A stretch of DNA of 50,585 bases from an uncultured Clostridia bacterium (GTDB lineage Bacteria > Bacillota > Clostridia > Oscillospirales > QAMX01). Positions 7,769 to 16,291 of the stretch are shown one piece after another. A program made the position numbers and the translations under genes. The stretch spans positions 1-50,585 of the forward strand of contig CALWBW010000013.1 in the NCBI GenBank assembly GCA_944376195.1. Direction: 5' to 3'. The notes beneath the pieces are model-generated. The model did not search any database. It was not told where the DNA came from and saw only the letters and a program-made list of their open reading frames with translations. Positions within the stretch are counted from its first letter, which is position 1; every line of letters starts with the position of its first letter.

Positions 7769-9202
7769 ATGTTTCGGAATAAGAAACGTGGGATTGCGCT
7801 GATTTTGGCATCTATGTTGATTTGTACTGCTTTATCCGGCTGTGCCGAACAGGGCACGGGAAATGAACAGACGGAAAGTGTTTTGCAGATTACGCCCGAA
7901 CAGTATGACGCGTCGTATTGGGCGTCACTGTCAAAGAATAGCGGCAATGTCTTGCTCTCTGCCACAGAAATTGCACAGTTGAATACGCAGACTGCGACCA
8001 GTGTGGAGAGTGTCGTTGATTTGGTCACCTATCCTTCTGAATTGAGTTCCGCGGTACTGAATTCGTATTTGTCGACATATGAGCTGCCGGAAGGGAACCT
8101 CTACGGTGCGGATGGAAGTATAATTTATGAGGCACCCGTGGTCACCTATGATGAGGAGGGCAATGAAATCCCGCCGGAGGAGACCAGCTCTTATTTGGAA
8201 GATATTCGTACCAATATGAATTTGAGCACGATTGCCGCGACAAACCGGGTGAGTTATGCATTGACGCTTCAGAATACGTCGCTTCGTCGTTTCCCATCTT
8301 CTGACCGCGTGTTTGCCTCTGCGGAAAATCAGAATGAGGATTTGTTTTTGGAATCTCCGCTGGTAATTGGAGAACCGGTGGTTGTGCTGCATACCAGTGC
8401 GGACCAAACGTGGTATTATGTCCAATTGCGCAATTGCCGCGGTTGGGTGTACTGGTCCGATCTGGTGTTTTTAGAGAAAAGCGCTTGGGTGTCCTACATT
8501 GAGAGTACGGAATTCGTGGTCGTGACAGATCCTACGATTACTCTCACACCTTCCACGCCGTCGGATTCTCGTCTGACATTATATATAGGAACGGTGCTGC
8601 CGATTTATACGGATGCTCCTGAGGAAATCAATGGACAGAGTACCGAAGGGTGTTATGTAGTTCGTGTACCGGCCAAAGACCGCTTTGGAAATTTGGAGTA
8701 TAGTCCGCTTTTGATTCCGATGGGCAGCGGCGTATCCTATGGATTCTTGCCGTACACCTATGAAAATGTGTTGGAAGAAGCTTTCAAGTTGGCGGGAGAA
8801 AAGTTGCGGACACGTGGGCTTTCCTATGGCTGGGATGCCGATCGTTTCTTTGCAACGCTTTATAAGTTATTTGGAATTTACCTGCCGTCCACGATCGAGG
8901 AGCAGAAGACGATGGTTTGCGTGGATACCAATCTGCAGGAAATGTCTGCAAAGGAGAGAAATAGTTATTTTTCAAAACTTTCTCCGGGGACGCAATTATA
9001 TTCTGATTCTTCTGCTTTCCTTTATTTGGGGTCTGTGGATGGCGTGCATTATATCTTACATCCGGCAACCAGCTTTTTTGTGGGAGAGACCCGATATACG
9101 GCAAACAGTATTTTAATCACGCGGATGGACATCATTCAGGAAAGTGGCCTGTCCTATTATGATGCCGTAACCATGGGACGTGTTTTTGGAGTTTCAAAAT
9201 AA
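7769..9202 (+). CDS. Lipoprotein with SH3 domains and a degenerate NlpC/P60 domain
   Basis: The signal peptide ends in the lipobox LSGC (Cys about residue 25), so it is anchored to the outer face of the membrane. The middle has bacterial SH3-type segments (RRFPSSDRVFA, WYYVQLRNCRGWVYWSDL). The C-terminal 150 residues follow the NlpC/P60 pattern seen in SH3-containing clostridial peptidases (RGLSYGWDADRFFATLYKLFGIYLPS). The position where the catalytic Cys of DCSSF is expected reads DADRF, while the later His region GVHYILHP is kept. It is therefore probably a binding protein or inactive relative rather than a peptidoglycan peptidase. GGAGG lies upstream of ATG 7769. It is monocistronic with its own promoter and terminator. 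Confidence 0.8.
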   Translation: MFRNKKRGIALILASMLICTALSGCAEQGTGNEQTESVLQITPEQYDASYWASLSKNSGNVLLSATEIAQLNTQTATSVESVVDLVTYPSELSSAVLNSYLSTYELPEGNLYGADGSIIYEAPVVTYDEEGNEIPPEETSSYLEDIRTNMNLSTIAATNRVSYALTLQNTSLRRFPSSDRVFASAENQNEDLFLESPLVIGEPVVVLHTSADQTWYYVQLRNCRGWVYWSDLVFLEKSAWVSYIESTEFVVVTDPTITLTPSTPSDSRLTLYIGTVLPIYTDAPEEINGQSTEGCYVVRVPAKDRFGNLEYSPLLIPMGSGVSYGFLPYTYENVLEEAFKLAGEKLRTRGLSYGWDADRFFATLYKLFGIYLPSTIEEQKTMVCVDTNLQEMSAKERNSYFSKLSPGTQLYSDSSAFLYLGSVDGVHYILHPATSFFVGETRYTANSILITRMDIIQESGLSYYDAVTMGRVFGVSK

Positions 9203-9231
9203 CAAAAGATTTTTTATAGAAACGGTATTTG

Positions 9232-9260
9232 ACCGCCGCGAATTTCGCGGCGGTTTTTTT
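9232..9260 (+). terminator. Lipoprotein gene terminator
   Basis: CCGCCGCGAA (9233-9242) pairs with TTCGCGGCGG (9244-9253), followed by seven T residues (9254-9260). Confidence 0.92.
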
Positions 9261-9285
9261 ATCGCTCAGAGTTAAAAAACGAGGA

Positions 9286-9314
9286 TTGACATTTGCGAAA
9301 CTTAATGGTATCCT
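9286..9314 (+). promoter_or_regulatory. SigA promoter of the marR-ABC operon
   Basis: TTGACA (9286-9291) and TATCCT (9309-9314) are 17 bp apart, with a perfect -35 box. Confidence 0.8.
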
Positions 9315-9320
9315 GATACC
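9307..9320. promoter_or_regulatory. Palindromic operator over the marR -10 box
   Basis: GGTATC-CT-GATACC is a perfect 6-2-6 inverted repeat covering the -10 box. Autorepression by the adjacent MarR protein is typical of the family, so this is the likely operator. Confidence 0.6.
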
Positions 9321-9446
9321 GAAATTGGAAAGCGTCTAATATTAAATCGATTATTTATTTGACGTTAATTTATGAGGTGTGAGATTTTGAATAAGGCACT
9401 TGCTTTTTCGGCATTGCACTCCTCAGTAAAAAAAGGAGGGTTGACG

Positions 9447-9929
9447 TTGGAGTATCGGGAATTGATGCGCCGGTTACTTTATATTGCCAAGCTGCATCGT
9501 GTTCTTTCTGGGAAAAGCCTTGCCAAAATGAGTCCATATGCCGGGCAATGGATGCCGACGATTTGGTACGTGATTGATCATGATGGCTGTACGCAGACGG
9601 AACTTGCCGCTTTTCTTCGTGTGACGCCTGCCTCAGTCGCGTTATCCACAAAACGGATGCAAAAAGCCGGATATTTGGAAAAAGAAGTGGATGAATATAA
9701 TCTTCGCCGGAATAAATTGCATGTTACGCCATTGGGGAAAAAACTCGCGGCAGACTGCAAGGGCGCTTTTGATGCACAAGACCGGGAGACATTTAAAGGT
9801 TTCACCGAAGAAGAACTGGAAACGCTTAATAGTTATCTTGATCGAATTGCCATGAATATGAGTGGCGGCAGACGCCTGAGTTTTGGCGATTTGCTGGACA
9901 TGCAAAAACAAAAAGACGAAGAGCAATGA
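9447..9929 (+). CDS. MarR family transcriptional regulator
   Basis: The winged helix-turn-helix is seen as TQTELAAFLRVTPASVALSTKRMQKAGYL, followed by the wing residues DEYNLRRNKLHVTPLGK, a classic MarR core. Such dimeric repressors usually release DNA on binding small ligands. TTG 9447 sits 6 nt after a very strong AAAGGAGGG and yields about 160 residues, typical of the family. The longer frame from ATG 9372 has no ribosome-binding site and adds 25 unrelated-looking residues. It precedes two half-transporter genes and very likely controls them. Confidence 0.85.
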   Translation: MEYRELMRRLLYIAKLHRVLSGKSLAKMSPYAGQWMPTIWYVIDHDGCTQTELAAFLRVTPASVALSTKRMQKAGYLEKEVDEYNLRRNKLHVTPLGKKLAADCKGAFDAQDRETFKGFTEEELETLNSYLDRIAMNMSGGRRLSFGDLLDMQKQKDEEQ

Positions 9930-9943
9930 GGTGATGTGGGCAT

Positions 9944-11677
9944 ATGGTGATCAGAAAACTTCTTTCCTGTGTGGGAAAGTATAAGGCAGCGGCGATTCTG
10001 GCGCCGATTACGATTATCCTTGAGGTTATTCTTGAAACGCAGATTCCGCTGTATATTTCCGATATTGTCGATACCGGCATCAACGGAGGGGCAGGTATTG
10101 CCTATGTTTTAGAAGTCGGCGGCAAGATGATTCTGATGGCGGTTTTATCCATGACCTGCGGAATTTTGTCGGCCAAGTTTGCAGCGGTTGCCGGCACGGG
10201 TTTTGCTTATAATGTACGAAATGAAATTTTTAATAAAATCCAGGATTTTTCTTTTGCCAATATCGATCACTTTTCGACGCCGTCACTGATTACCCGTCTG
10301 ACGACGGATGTAAACATGGTGCAGATGGCGTTTACTTCCTGCATTCGCATGTTGGTTCGCGCGCCTGTCATGCTGGTTATGGCGACTTGGATGGCGGTAC
10401 GGATTAATGCACAGCTTTCGCTGGTTTTCCTGGTGGCAATTCCTCTTCTGGGCGTCAGTCTGGCGCTGATCTCGAAAAATGCCATGCCGCGCTTTTCGGC
10501 AATGTTTAAGAAGTACGATGCGCTCAATGCGTCGATACAGGAGACATTAATTGCAATCCGGGTAGTGAAGGCCTTTGTGCGTGGGGAGCATGAAATTGAA
10601 AAATTTGAGGTTAGTGCAACGGATGTGCAGAATGCGCAAAAACGTGCGGAAAAACTGATTATTTTAAACGGTCCCATCATGCAGTTTGCCATGTATGGCT
10701 GTATGATTGCCGTGTCTTGGTTTGGTGGCATACATATCCTGGAAGGAACGATGACGACAGGCCTTTTAATGAGCTTTATCAGCTATATTACGCAAATTCT
10801 TTCGTCTCTTATGATGGTATCCTTCATGTTTGTCATGATTGTCATGGCACGTACTTCGATTCAGCGTATTGGTGAGGTGCTTTATGAAGTGCCGGATATT
10901 AACGACGATCACGCAAGCGCCGCACTGCAGGTGGAAGATGGTTCAATTGAATTCGACCATGTCAATTTCAGTTATGCAAAGAAGGAAGATAATCTGACCT
11001 TGGAGAATATCAGCTTCCGGATTAATCCCGGTGAAACAATCGGGATAATCGGTGGAACCGGTTCTGCAAAGTCTACGCTAGTGCAGTTGATTCCACGGCT
11101 TTACGACGTATATGCCGGAGCCGTTAAGGTCGGAGGGCATGATGTAAGGGAATATAAGATTGAAAATTTGCGTGAGGCTGTGGCAATGGTGCTGCAAGTC
11201 AACAATCTTTTTGCCGGGACAATCCGTGAAAATATCTGTTGGGGGAAAGCGGACGCAACGGATGAGGAAGTGGAAGCTGCATGCCGCGCTGCGCAGGCCC
11301 ATGATTTCATTATGAGCTTCCCGGACGGATACGAAACGGAACTGGAACAAGGCGGCGTTAACGTATCCGGCGGACAGAAGCAACGGCTCTGTATCGCCCG
11401 TGCGCTGATAAAAAAGCCGAAAATCATCATTTTGGATGACTCGACAAGCGCCGTCGATGTGGCAACGGATGCAAAAATCCGGCAGCAGTTGCGCCAAAAT
11501 TTAAAAGACACCACTACAATTATTATTGCACAGCGCGTTACGTCCATTGCGGATGCGGATAAAATTATTGTGATGAACGATGGCCGGATTGACGCCATTG
11601 GGACACACGAGGAATTGATGAAAACCAACCGGATTTACCGCGAAGTGTACGAATCACAGCAGAAGGGAGTGGCGTGA
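9944..11677 (+). CDS. ABC exporter half-transporter, degenerate ATP site (BmrC/TM287-like)
   Basis: This is a fused membrane-domain/ATPase subunit of a type IV ABC exporter (MDR/LmrA family), with six membrane helices in the first 300 residues. The ATPase has Walker A GGTGSAKST, signature VSGGQKQR and Walker B IIILDDSTSAVD. The residue after Walker B is Asp instead of the catalytic Glu, and Walker A carries Ala before the Lys. These substitutions mark the non-hydrolysing partner of a heterodimer. The next gene, whose start almost touches this stop, has a canonical site. The likely role is multidrug or amphipathic-compound efflux under MarR control; the substrate is unknown. Confidence 0.93.
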   Translation: MVIRKLLSCVGKYKAAAILAPITIILEVILETQIPLYISDIVDTGINGGAGIAYVLEVGGKMILMAVLSMTCGILSAKFAAVAGTGFAYNVRNEIFNKIQDFSFANIDHFSTPSLITRLTTDVNMVQMAFTSCIRMLVRAPVMLVMATWMAVRINAQLSLVFLVAIPLLGVSLALISKNAMPRFSAMFKKYDALNASIQETLIAIRVVKAFVRGEHEIEKFEVSATDVQNAQKRAEKLIILNGPIMQFAMYGCMIAVSWFGGIHILEGTMTTGLLMSFISYITQILSSLMMVSFMFVMIVMARTSIQRIGEVLYEVPDINDDHASAALQVEDGSIEFDHVNFSYAKKEDNLTLENISFRINPGETIGIIGGTGSAKSTLVQLIPRLYDVYAGAVKVGGHDVREYKIENLREAVAMVLQVNNLFAGTIRENICWGKADATDEEVEAACRAAQAHDFIMSFPDGYETELEQGGVNVSGGQKQRLCIARALIKKPKIIILDDSTSAVDVATDAKIRQQLRQNLKDTTTIIIAQRVTSIADADKIIVMNDGRIDAIGTHEELMKTNRIYREVYESQQKGVA

Positions 11678-11678
11678 C

Positions 11679-13664
11679 GTGGAAAAAACGCGTAATAATG
11701 TGCCGGACGAGGCAGCGCCGCGCCTGGATGGAGCGCCGAAAAGCGCGCCAAAAGAGAAGTATCAGATGAAACCCGGGGGCCGGGGGCCGGGTGGACGAGG
11801 CCGCGCCTTGGAAAAGCCGAAAAATGCTATTGGTACAACCAAGCGGCTGCTGGCCTATTTGAAAGAGTTCCGGCTGCAGCTTGTGATTGTAGCGATTACG
11901 TTGATTGTCACGGCGGTCACCAATGTTGTTGCAACGTATTTTTTAAAACCGATTTTTAATGATCTGGCGGAGATGTCGGGACAGAGTAACCCGGACCTTT
12001 CGCATTTTATTGAGACTTTATTGCTGCTCGGTACGATTTATCTTGTGAGTATCGCAAGCTCATACCTGTACTCGAGGCTGATGCTAAATATTTCTACCGG
12101 CGTGCTGAGGCGTGTGAGAATTGATCTGTTTTGCCATATGCAGTCCCTTGAAATGCGGTTTTACGATTCCCATACGCACGGTGAATTGATGAGTCATTTT
12201 ACCAATGATACCGATACGCTGCGTGAAATGATTTCAAACAGTCTGCCGCAGGGAATCCAGTCGTTGATCACCATTGTGGGCGTATTCGGCATGATGCTTT
12301 ATTTAAGCTGGCAGCTTACAATTCTGGTGCTTGTCATGCTGGCTGTAATCTTTTTCATTATCAAAAAAATCGGTGGGAGAAGTGCAAATTATTTTATTAA
12401 GCAGCAGCGCGCGTTGAGCCAGGTAAACGGATTCATCGAAGAGCATATTGAGGGACAGCGCGTAATTAAAGTTTTCTGTCATGAGCCGCAAACCAAGCAG
12501 GAGTTTGCTGAATTGAACGAGCAATGGCGCGACGCCGCCGCAAACGCGCAGACTTTCGGCGGCGTGATGGGACCGATTATGGGAAATTTGTCCCATGTCC
12601 ATTATGCTGCAACGGCAGCTTTGGGAGCAGCTCTCGCCATTTCCGGGATTCTTGATATCGGAACGATTGCGTCGTTTTTGCAGTATACCAGAAATTTTTC
12701 AAACCCTGTAACGCAGATATCCCAACAGTTCAATAACATTCTTTCAGCGCTGGCCGGCGCAGAGCGAATTTTTGGATTGATTGACGTGCCTTCAGAGTCG
12801 GATACCGGAGATGTCGTTTTGGTCAATACGGAAACTGCGCAGGATGGAACGCTGCGGGAGAGCGTGAAACATACGGGGCATTGGGCCTGGAAAGTGCCGC
12901 ATGAGGATGGGGGCTACGAGTATGTGGAAGTGCGTGGTGACGTGCGGTTCCACAATGTGGTTTTCGGATATGATCCGGAAAAAATTGTTTTGCACAATGT
13001 CAGCCTCTACGCCAAACCGGGACAAAAAATTGCGTTTGTCGGTTCAACCGGCGCCGGTAAGACGACGATTACCAACCTGTTAAACCGATTTTATGAGATT
13101 AACGAGGGGACCATTACCTATGATGGGCTCGACATCCGCCGAATTCGCAAGGAGGATTTGCGGCGCTCCATGTCCATGGTCTTGCAGGATACCCACCTCT
13201 TTACCGGTACGGTACGGGAGAATATTCGCTATGGGCGTTTGGACGCGACCGATGAGGAAATTGTGGAGGCTGCAAAGCTGGCCAATGCCGATTTCTTTAT
13301 CTCTCATTTGCCACGTGGTTATGATACGGTCTTAACAGGGGATGGGTCCAATTTATCCCAGGGACAGCGGCAGTTGATTGCAATCGCACGTGCAGCTGTG
13401 GCAAACCCACCCGTCCTGATTCTGGATGAAGCGACGTCTTCCATCGATACCCGTACGGAAAAACTGATTGAACAGGGAATGGATACCCTGATGGAAGGAC
13501 GTACGGTGTTTGTTATTGCACACAGACTTTCGACAGTTCGCAATTCTTCTGCTATCATGGTGCTTGAACATGGGGAAATCATTGAGCGAGGCGACCATGA
13601 TGATCTGCTTGCACAGCATGGGCGGTATTATGCTTTGTATACCGGAATGTTTGAACTGGATTAA
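11679..13664 (+). CDS. ABC exporter half-transporter, catalytic partner (BmrD/TM288-like)
   Basis: This is the second subunit of the exporter. About 60 N-terminal residues are Lys/Pro/Gly/Arg-rich and probably cytoplasmic, followed by six membrane helices and an ATPase with canonical motifs: GSTGAGKTT, signature LSQGQRQL, and Walker B VLILDEATSSID with catalytic Glu. An insert before the ATPase (ETAQDGTLRESVKHTGHWAWKV region) lengthens the protein to 661 residues. The start is GTG 11679, one base after the previous stop and 10 nt after AAGGGAG, indicating tight coupling and a heterodimer. Confidence 0.93.
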   Translation: MEKTRNNVPDEAAPRLDGAPKSAPKEKYQMKPGGRGPGGRGRALEKPKNAIGTTKRLLAYLKEFRLQLVIVAITLIVTAVTNVVATYFLKPIFNDLAEMSGQSNPDLSHFIETLLLLGTIYLVSIASSYLYSRLMLNISTGVLRRVRIDLFCHMQSLEMRFYDSHTHGELMSHFTNDTDTLREMISNSLPQGIQSLITIVGVFGMMLYLSWQLTILVLVMLAVIFFIIKKIGGRSANYFIKQQRALSQVNGFIEEHIEGQRVIKVFCHEPQTKQEFAELNEQWRDAAANAQTFGGVMGPIMGNLSHVHYAATAALGAALAISGILDIGTIASFLQYTRNFSNPVTQISQQFNNILSALAGAERIFGLIDVPSESDTGDVVLVNTETAQDGTLRESVKHTGHWAWKVPHEDGGYEYVEVRGDVRFHNVVFGYDPEKIVLHNVSLYAKPGQKIAFVGSTGAGKTTITNLLNRFYEINEGTITYDGLDIRRIRKEDLRRSMSMVLQDTHLFTGTVRENIRYGRLDATDEEIVEAAKLANADFFISHLPRGYDTVLTGDGSNLSQGQRQLIAIARAAVANPPVLILDEATSSIDTRTEKLIEQGMDTLMEGRTVFVIAHRLSTVRNSSAIMVLEHGEIIERGDHDDLLAQHGRYYALYTGMFELD

Positions 13665-13710
13665 ACGTTGAAATTCTGGAAGTTCAGAGAGCAAACGGAT
13701 GGCAAGGTGA

Positions 13711-13742
13711 TTCACAGGCGGGAACGGCATCCCGCCTGTGAA
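13711..13742. repeat. Perfect 13-bp inverted repeat after the ABC operon
   Basis: TTCACAGGCGGGA (13711-13723) pairs with TCCCGCCTGTGAA (13730-13742) over 6 nt. No T-run follows, so it may stabilise the mRNA 3' end or act as a weak terminator just before the tRNA promoter. Confidence 0.6.
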
Positions 13743-13770
13743 TAAAATCCTGGGCAGATGAAAAAAAGAC

Positions 13771-13799
13771 TTGACAAGCTTCGTCTGATTCGTTATAAT
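13771..13799 (+). promoter_or_regulatory. Promoter of the tRNA-Asp/tRNA-Thr pair
   Basis: A perfect TTGACA (13771-13776), 17-bp spacer and perfect TATAAT (13794-13799) end 19 bp before tRNA-Asp. Confidence 0.93.
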
Positions 13800-13818
13800 A
13801 GCATTCGTTAATTGCTGT

Positions 13819-13895
13819 GGCCGAGTAGTTCAGTTGGTTAGAACGCTAGCCTGTCACGCTAGAGGTCGAGGGTTCGAGCCCCTTCTCGGTCGCCA
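13819..13895 (+). tRNA. tRNA-Asp (anticodon GTC)
   Basis: This is a 77-nt cloverleaf with encoded CCA. Acceptor GGCCGAG pairs with CTCGGTC. The anticodon arm GCTAG-CCTGTCA-CGCTAG carries GTC, and the T arm contains GGTTCGAGCC. It is the first gene after the strong promoter. Confidence 0.96.
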
Positions 13896-13903
13896 AGTTT
13901 TTT

Positions 13904-13979
13904 GCTGTTGTAGCTCAGTAGGCAGAGCACATCCTTGGTAAGGATGAGGTCACCGGTTCGAATCCGGTCAACAGCTCCA
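13904..13979 (+). tRNA. tRNA-Thr (anticodon GGT), integration target
   Basis: This is a 76-nt cloverleaf with encoded CCA. Acceptor GCTGTTG pairs with CAACAGC. Anticodon stem CATCC/GGATG encloses TTGGTAA, giving GGT. Bases from 13935 on belong to the 46-bp attL repeat, so the element supplies or restores the 3' half and the gene stays intact. Confidence 0.96.
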
Positions 13980-13980
13980 T
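13935..13980 (+). repeat. attL: left 46-bp repeat, inside tRNA-Thr
   Basis: It runs from the anticodon loop (TTGGTAAGG) through the T arm, the acceptor strand and CCA plus one T. It is identical to 27829-27874, and the flanks diverge immediately on both sides. Confidence 0.95.
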
Positions 13981-13983
13981 TTT

Positions 13984-14018
13984 AAGCACTCAAACTTGAG
14001 GGTTTGAGTGCTTTTTCT
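13984..14018 (+). terminator. Element-supplied terminator for tRNA-Thr
   Basis: AAGCACTCAAAC (13984-13995) pairs with GTTTGAGTGCTT (14002-14013) over 6 nt, followed by a T-run. It lies just inside attL, so it came with the element and replaces the original terminator found beyond attR. Confidence 0.88.
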
Positions 14019-14160
14019 TGCTTTTTCTGAACTTTTTAAGGCAATTTGTATTTGGACCCATGACCTCCTACTCAATTTTCGGGGTGTTTTGCAAATGGAT
14101 TTGCAAATTTTCCGCGCTTCTATGTGCCTGAGACCATTGTGCCGCAACGGTTTGCGAGTT

Positions 14161-15216
14161 TTAGGCTGTGCAAATGCTTTGCAAATCGGAGGTGGTTTTG
14201 CCGCCATAGACACGATCAATAGCGGCTGTTGCGGTTGAGGTGTTGCCTCGGCCTTTGACATAGTGCTTCAAGGTCATCGCTGACGTGGTATGCCCTGCCG
14301 CATACTGCGCCAACTTAATATCATGGCTCTGATCGTAGAGGTCGGTTAAGACAGTTGTGCGGAAGCGTATGGGAGTAATCTTTTCAGTAAAGCCCGTGTC
14401 GGCTTGAATCCTCCAACACATACGCTTAACTTGCTGATACGATAAAGGCTTCTCACCGCCGAAAACAAACTCGCCTGATGCACCACGGACAAGGTAATCA
14501 ACAGCTATGTGTGACAACCCTATGTCCCTCTCGCTGGCCTCGGTTTTCGGCTTTTTGATCTCTGGCTGATTGCGGTTAGGATGGGTTACTGCCCTGCGGA
14601 TATGTAGCACCATGTTATCGGTGTCTATATCCTCCCATTTCAGTCCAAGCACTTCTTCCAGTCGTAGCGGGTGCAGGGCTTGTAAGGCCAGATAAGCCCG
14701 ATCTACGGGATTTTTAATATCACCGATATGCTGGATCAGATAACGCATTTGCTCCACGCTGTAAGTGTCAGTATACTTGCTTGCTGCCCCCGTGATCTTC
14801 AGCCGCTTTGACTTGAGCGGGTTCTTATCAATCAAGCCCTCTTCCAGTGCTGTATCAAGTATCATGTTCAATACTTGCTTTGCCTTCTGTTTAGTAGCTT
14901 TGGCTCCACTCATGCTATTAAAAAACCGTTGCACGTCATCCGTCTTAATATCCTCTACGGTAAACCCGTCAAAGAAGGGGAGCAAATGAAGTGTGAGCTG
15001 CCGCTTGTAGGTGGTAGCTGTGGCGGTCTCCACATTTGGAGCGGAGTAAGTGTTGTACCAATTCCAGGCGTATTCTGCGAAGTTGTGTTTCGGCTTGTTT
15101 TGCGAATCTCCACTAAGTAGCCTTGCCAGCTTGTCAGCGTATTCCTGCTCGGTGTTTGCGTGAATCCAACGCCGAGCACCGTTAATTATAATCGTGCGGT
15201 TGATTTTTGTTGCCAT
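14161..15216 (-). CDS. int: Tyrosine recombinase/integrase of the element
   Basis: This is a site-specific recombinase that inserts and excises the element. An N-terminal SAM-like core-binding domain (about residues 60-150 of the 351-residue form) is followed by the catalytic domain. Visible catalytic residues are Arg in LHPLRLEEVLGL, Lys in the beta-hairpin KKPKTEASERD, His in YAAGHTT and the nucleophile Tyr in LKHYVKG. The HxxR box reads IRFR, with Ile in place of His. ATG 15216 (ATKINRTIIINGARRW) has AGGAGG 11 nt upstream and fits related integrases. A longer form from TTG 15390, also preceded by AAGGAGG, is possible. It lies 180 bp from attL. Confidence 0.93.
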   Translation of the reverse strand: MATKINRTIIINGARRWIHANTEQEYADKLARLLSGDSQNKPKHNFAEYAWNWYNTYSAPNVETATATTYKRQLTLHLLPFFDGFTVEDIKTDDVQRFFNSMSGAKATKQKAKQVLNMILDTALEEGLIDKNPLKSKRLKITGAASKYTDTYSVEQMRYLIQHIGDIKNPVDRAYLALQALHPLRLEEVLGLKWEDIDTDNMVLHIRRAVTHPNRNQPEIKKPKTEASERDIGLSHIAVDYLVRGASGEFVFGGEKPLSYQQVKRMCWRIQADTGFTEKITPIRFRTTVLTDLYDQSHDIKLAQYAAGHTTSAMTLKHYVKGRGNTSTATAAIDRVYGGKTTSDLQSICTA

Positions 15217-15673
15217 TTCCGAAAAATCCTCCTGAAATGGCACACAACCAGATTGATTTATGTAATTCTCAAGGTGCTGCGATTCCAATTTTAGCATAGA
15301 ATCGAAATCGTAGCAACCTCTGGATGTATCATGGAAAAGCCCTGTGCGGTCATAGTAGCCGACAATGGCTCCGTTAAATAATCTCTGCAATAGGTAAAAT
15401 TTCCTCCTTCAGTTCATAAGTTTTCCACCTTTCTTGATCTTGTTAGCGTCTATAAATCTTGTTTACTTGGTGGTTACTTTTTATAGTAAGCCCGGCAAAT
15501 GCCCAGGCGAATAATCTTGTTCGGCGTGTTGTCTTGTTCTGTTTCCTTGATCTTTTAACTGTTCTACTCGAAATATCATCGGAATTTTTCTCGATCCGAT
15601 GACATAAAATAGGGGGATTTTATGCCATCAAATCACCGCAAAACGCCATGCTAATGTGCATTTTCCGATGAAC
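15217..15673. other. Region upstream of int, no confident gene
   Basis: This 457-bp stretch may include a 5' extension of int (to 15390). It holds four direct repeats of RTCTTGTT (15437, 15456, 15514, 15531) and an inverted repeat CATAAAAT/ATTTTATG (15603-15610 and 15617-15624). No excisionase gene was found. These may be regulatory or recombinase arm sites. Confidence 0.5.
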
Positions 15674-16156
15674 TTACGATGAATACTTTTTTCTCTTTTT
15701 ATTGTATTGACTGAATCTCTCAAATCCGGGTAAACTTGCACACATATTGTCAGAAGGTATCATAATAAAATATCTGAATCGGGGTGACATTCCTTCAACA
15801 TAGCTTTCAAGGCACTTAACCTTGACGAATATTTTTTCGCACATTTTGGCGTGCTGCTTGTTAAGGTCTTTTACAACACATCCTATATCTCGCTGACTAA
15901 TAAGCCACCGAGAATCATGAATGACTTCTGGCACAAAGAAAACATAGTTTTTCAGGTCAATTGCTTGAAGATGCTGCCTTAGATGTACCATAGCTATATA
16001 CTTGTTTTTCTTTTTGCTAAATGCCATAACAGCGTCAGTAGGACTGTCTGATAGTTTATATTCATCAATCCAACTGTGCGTAATCTTTCTGCCTTCCAGA
16101 TGACTTGTGATAATGTCGCAACTTGCCCGGAGCTGCATAGTGCTGTTTGATTGCAT
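15674..16156 (-). CDS. Hypothetical protein, 160 aa
   Basis: I do not recognise this family. It is basic and soluble, with no signal or membrane helix, and has a Lys-rich C-terminus (YNKKRKKYSS) and several cysteines (RASCD, IGCVV, AKMCEK, VKCLES). It starts at ATG 16156 after AAGGAGG at a good spacing, so it is translated. It follows the helicase gene on the same strand, separated by 180 bp of stem-loops, and could assist it or be independent. Confidence 0.6.
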   Translation of the reverse strand: MQSNSTMQLRASCDIITSHLEGRKITHSWIDEYKLSDSPTDAVMAFSKKKNKYIAMVHLRQHLQAIDLKNYVFFVPEVIHDSRWLISQRDIGCVVKDLNKQHAKMCEKIFVKVKCLESYVEGMSPRFRYFIMIPSDNMCASLPGFERFSQYNKKRKKYSS

Positions 16157-16191
16157 AGATCAACCTCCTTATTAATTGTTGTTATATTTGA

Positions 16192-16245
16192 GCATTGCGG
16201 ATGCAATGCGAAACTGCGAAGGCAATTCGCTGTAAAGCGATTGCC
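16192..16245 (-). repeat. Tandem stem-loops upstream of the 160-aa gene
   Basis: GCATTGC (16192-16198) pairs with GCAATGC (16203-16209). GGCAATTCGC (16221-16230) pairs with GCGATTGCC (16237-16245) with one bulged base. They lie in the leader of the 160-aa gene. Confidence 0.5.
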
Positions 16246-16291
16246 AAGCAGATTCATGCAGAGTTACACTGATAAGAATGTGGGGATTTTG

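Noticed and set aside
15391-15673. Excisionase gene upstream of int
   Set aside because: No short basic or winged-helix ORF with a ribosome-binding site was found; only an ATG-AAC-TGA minimal frame lies there.
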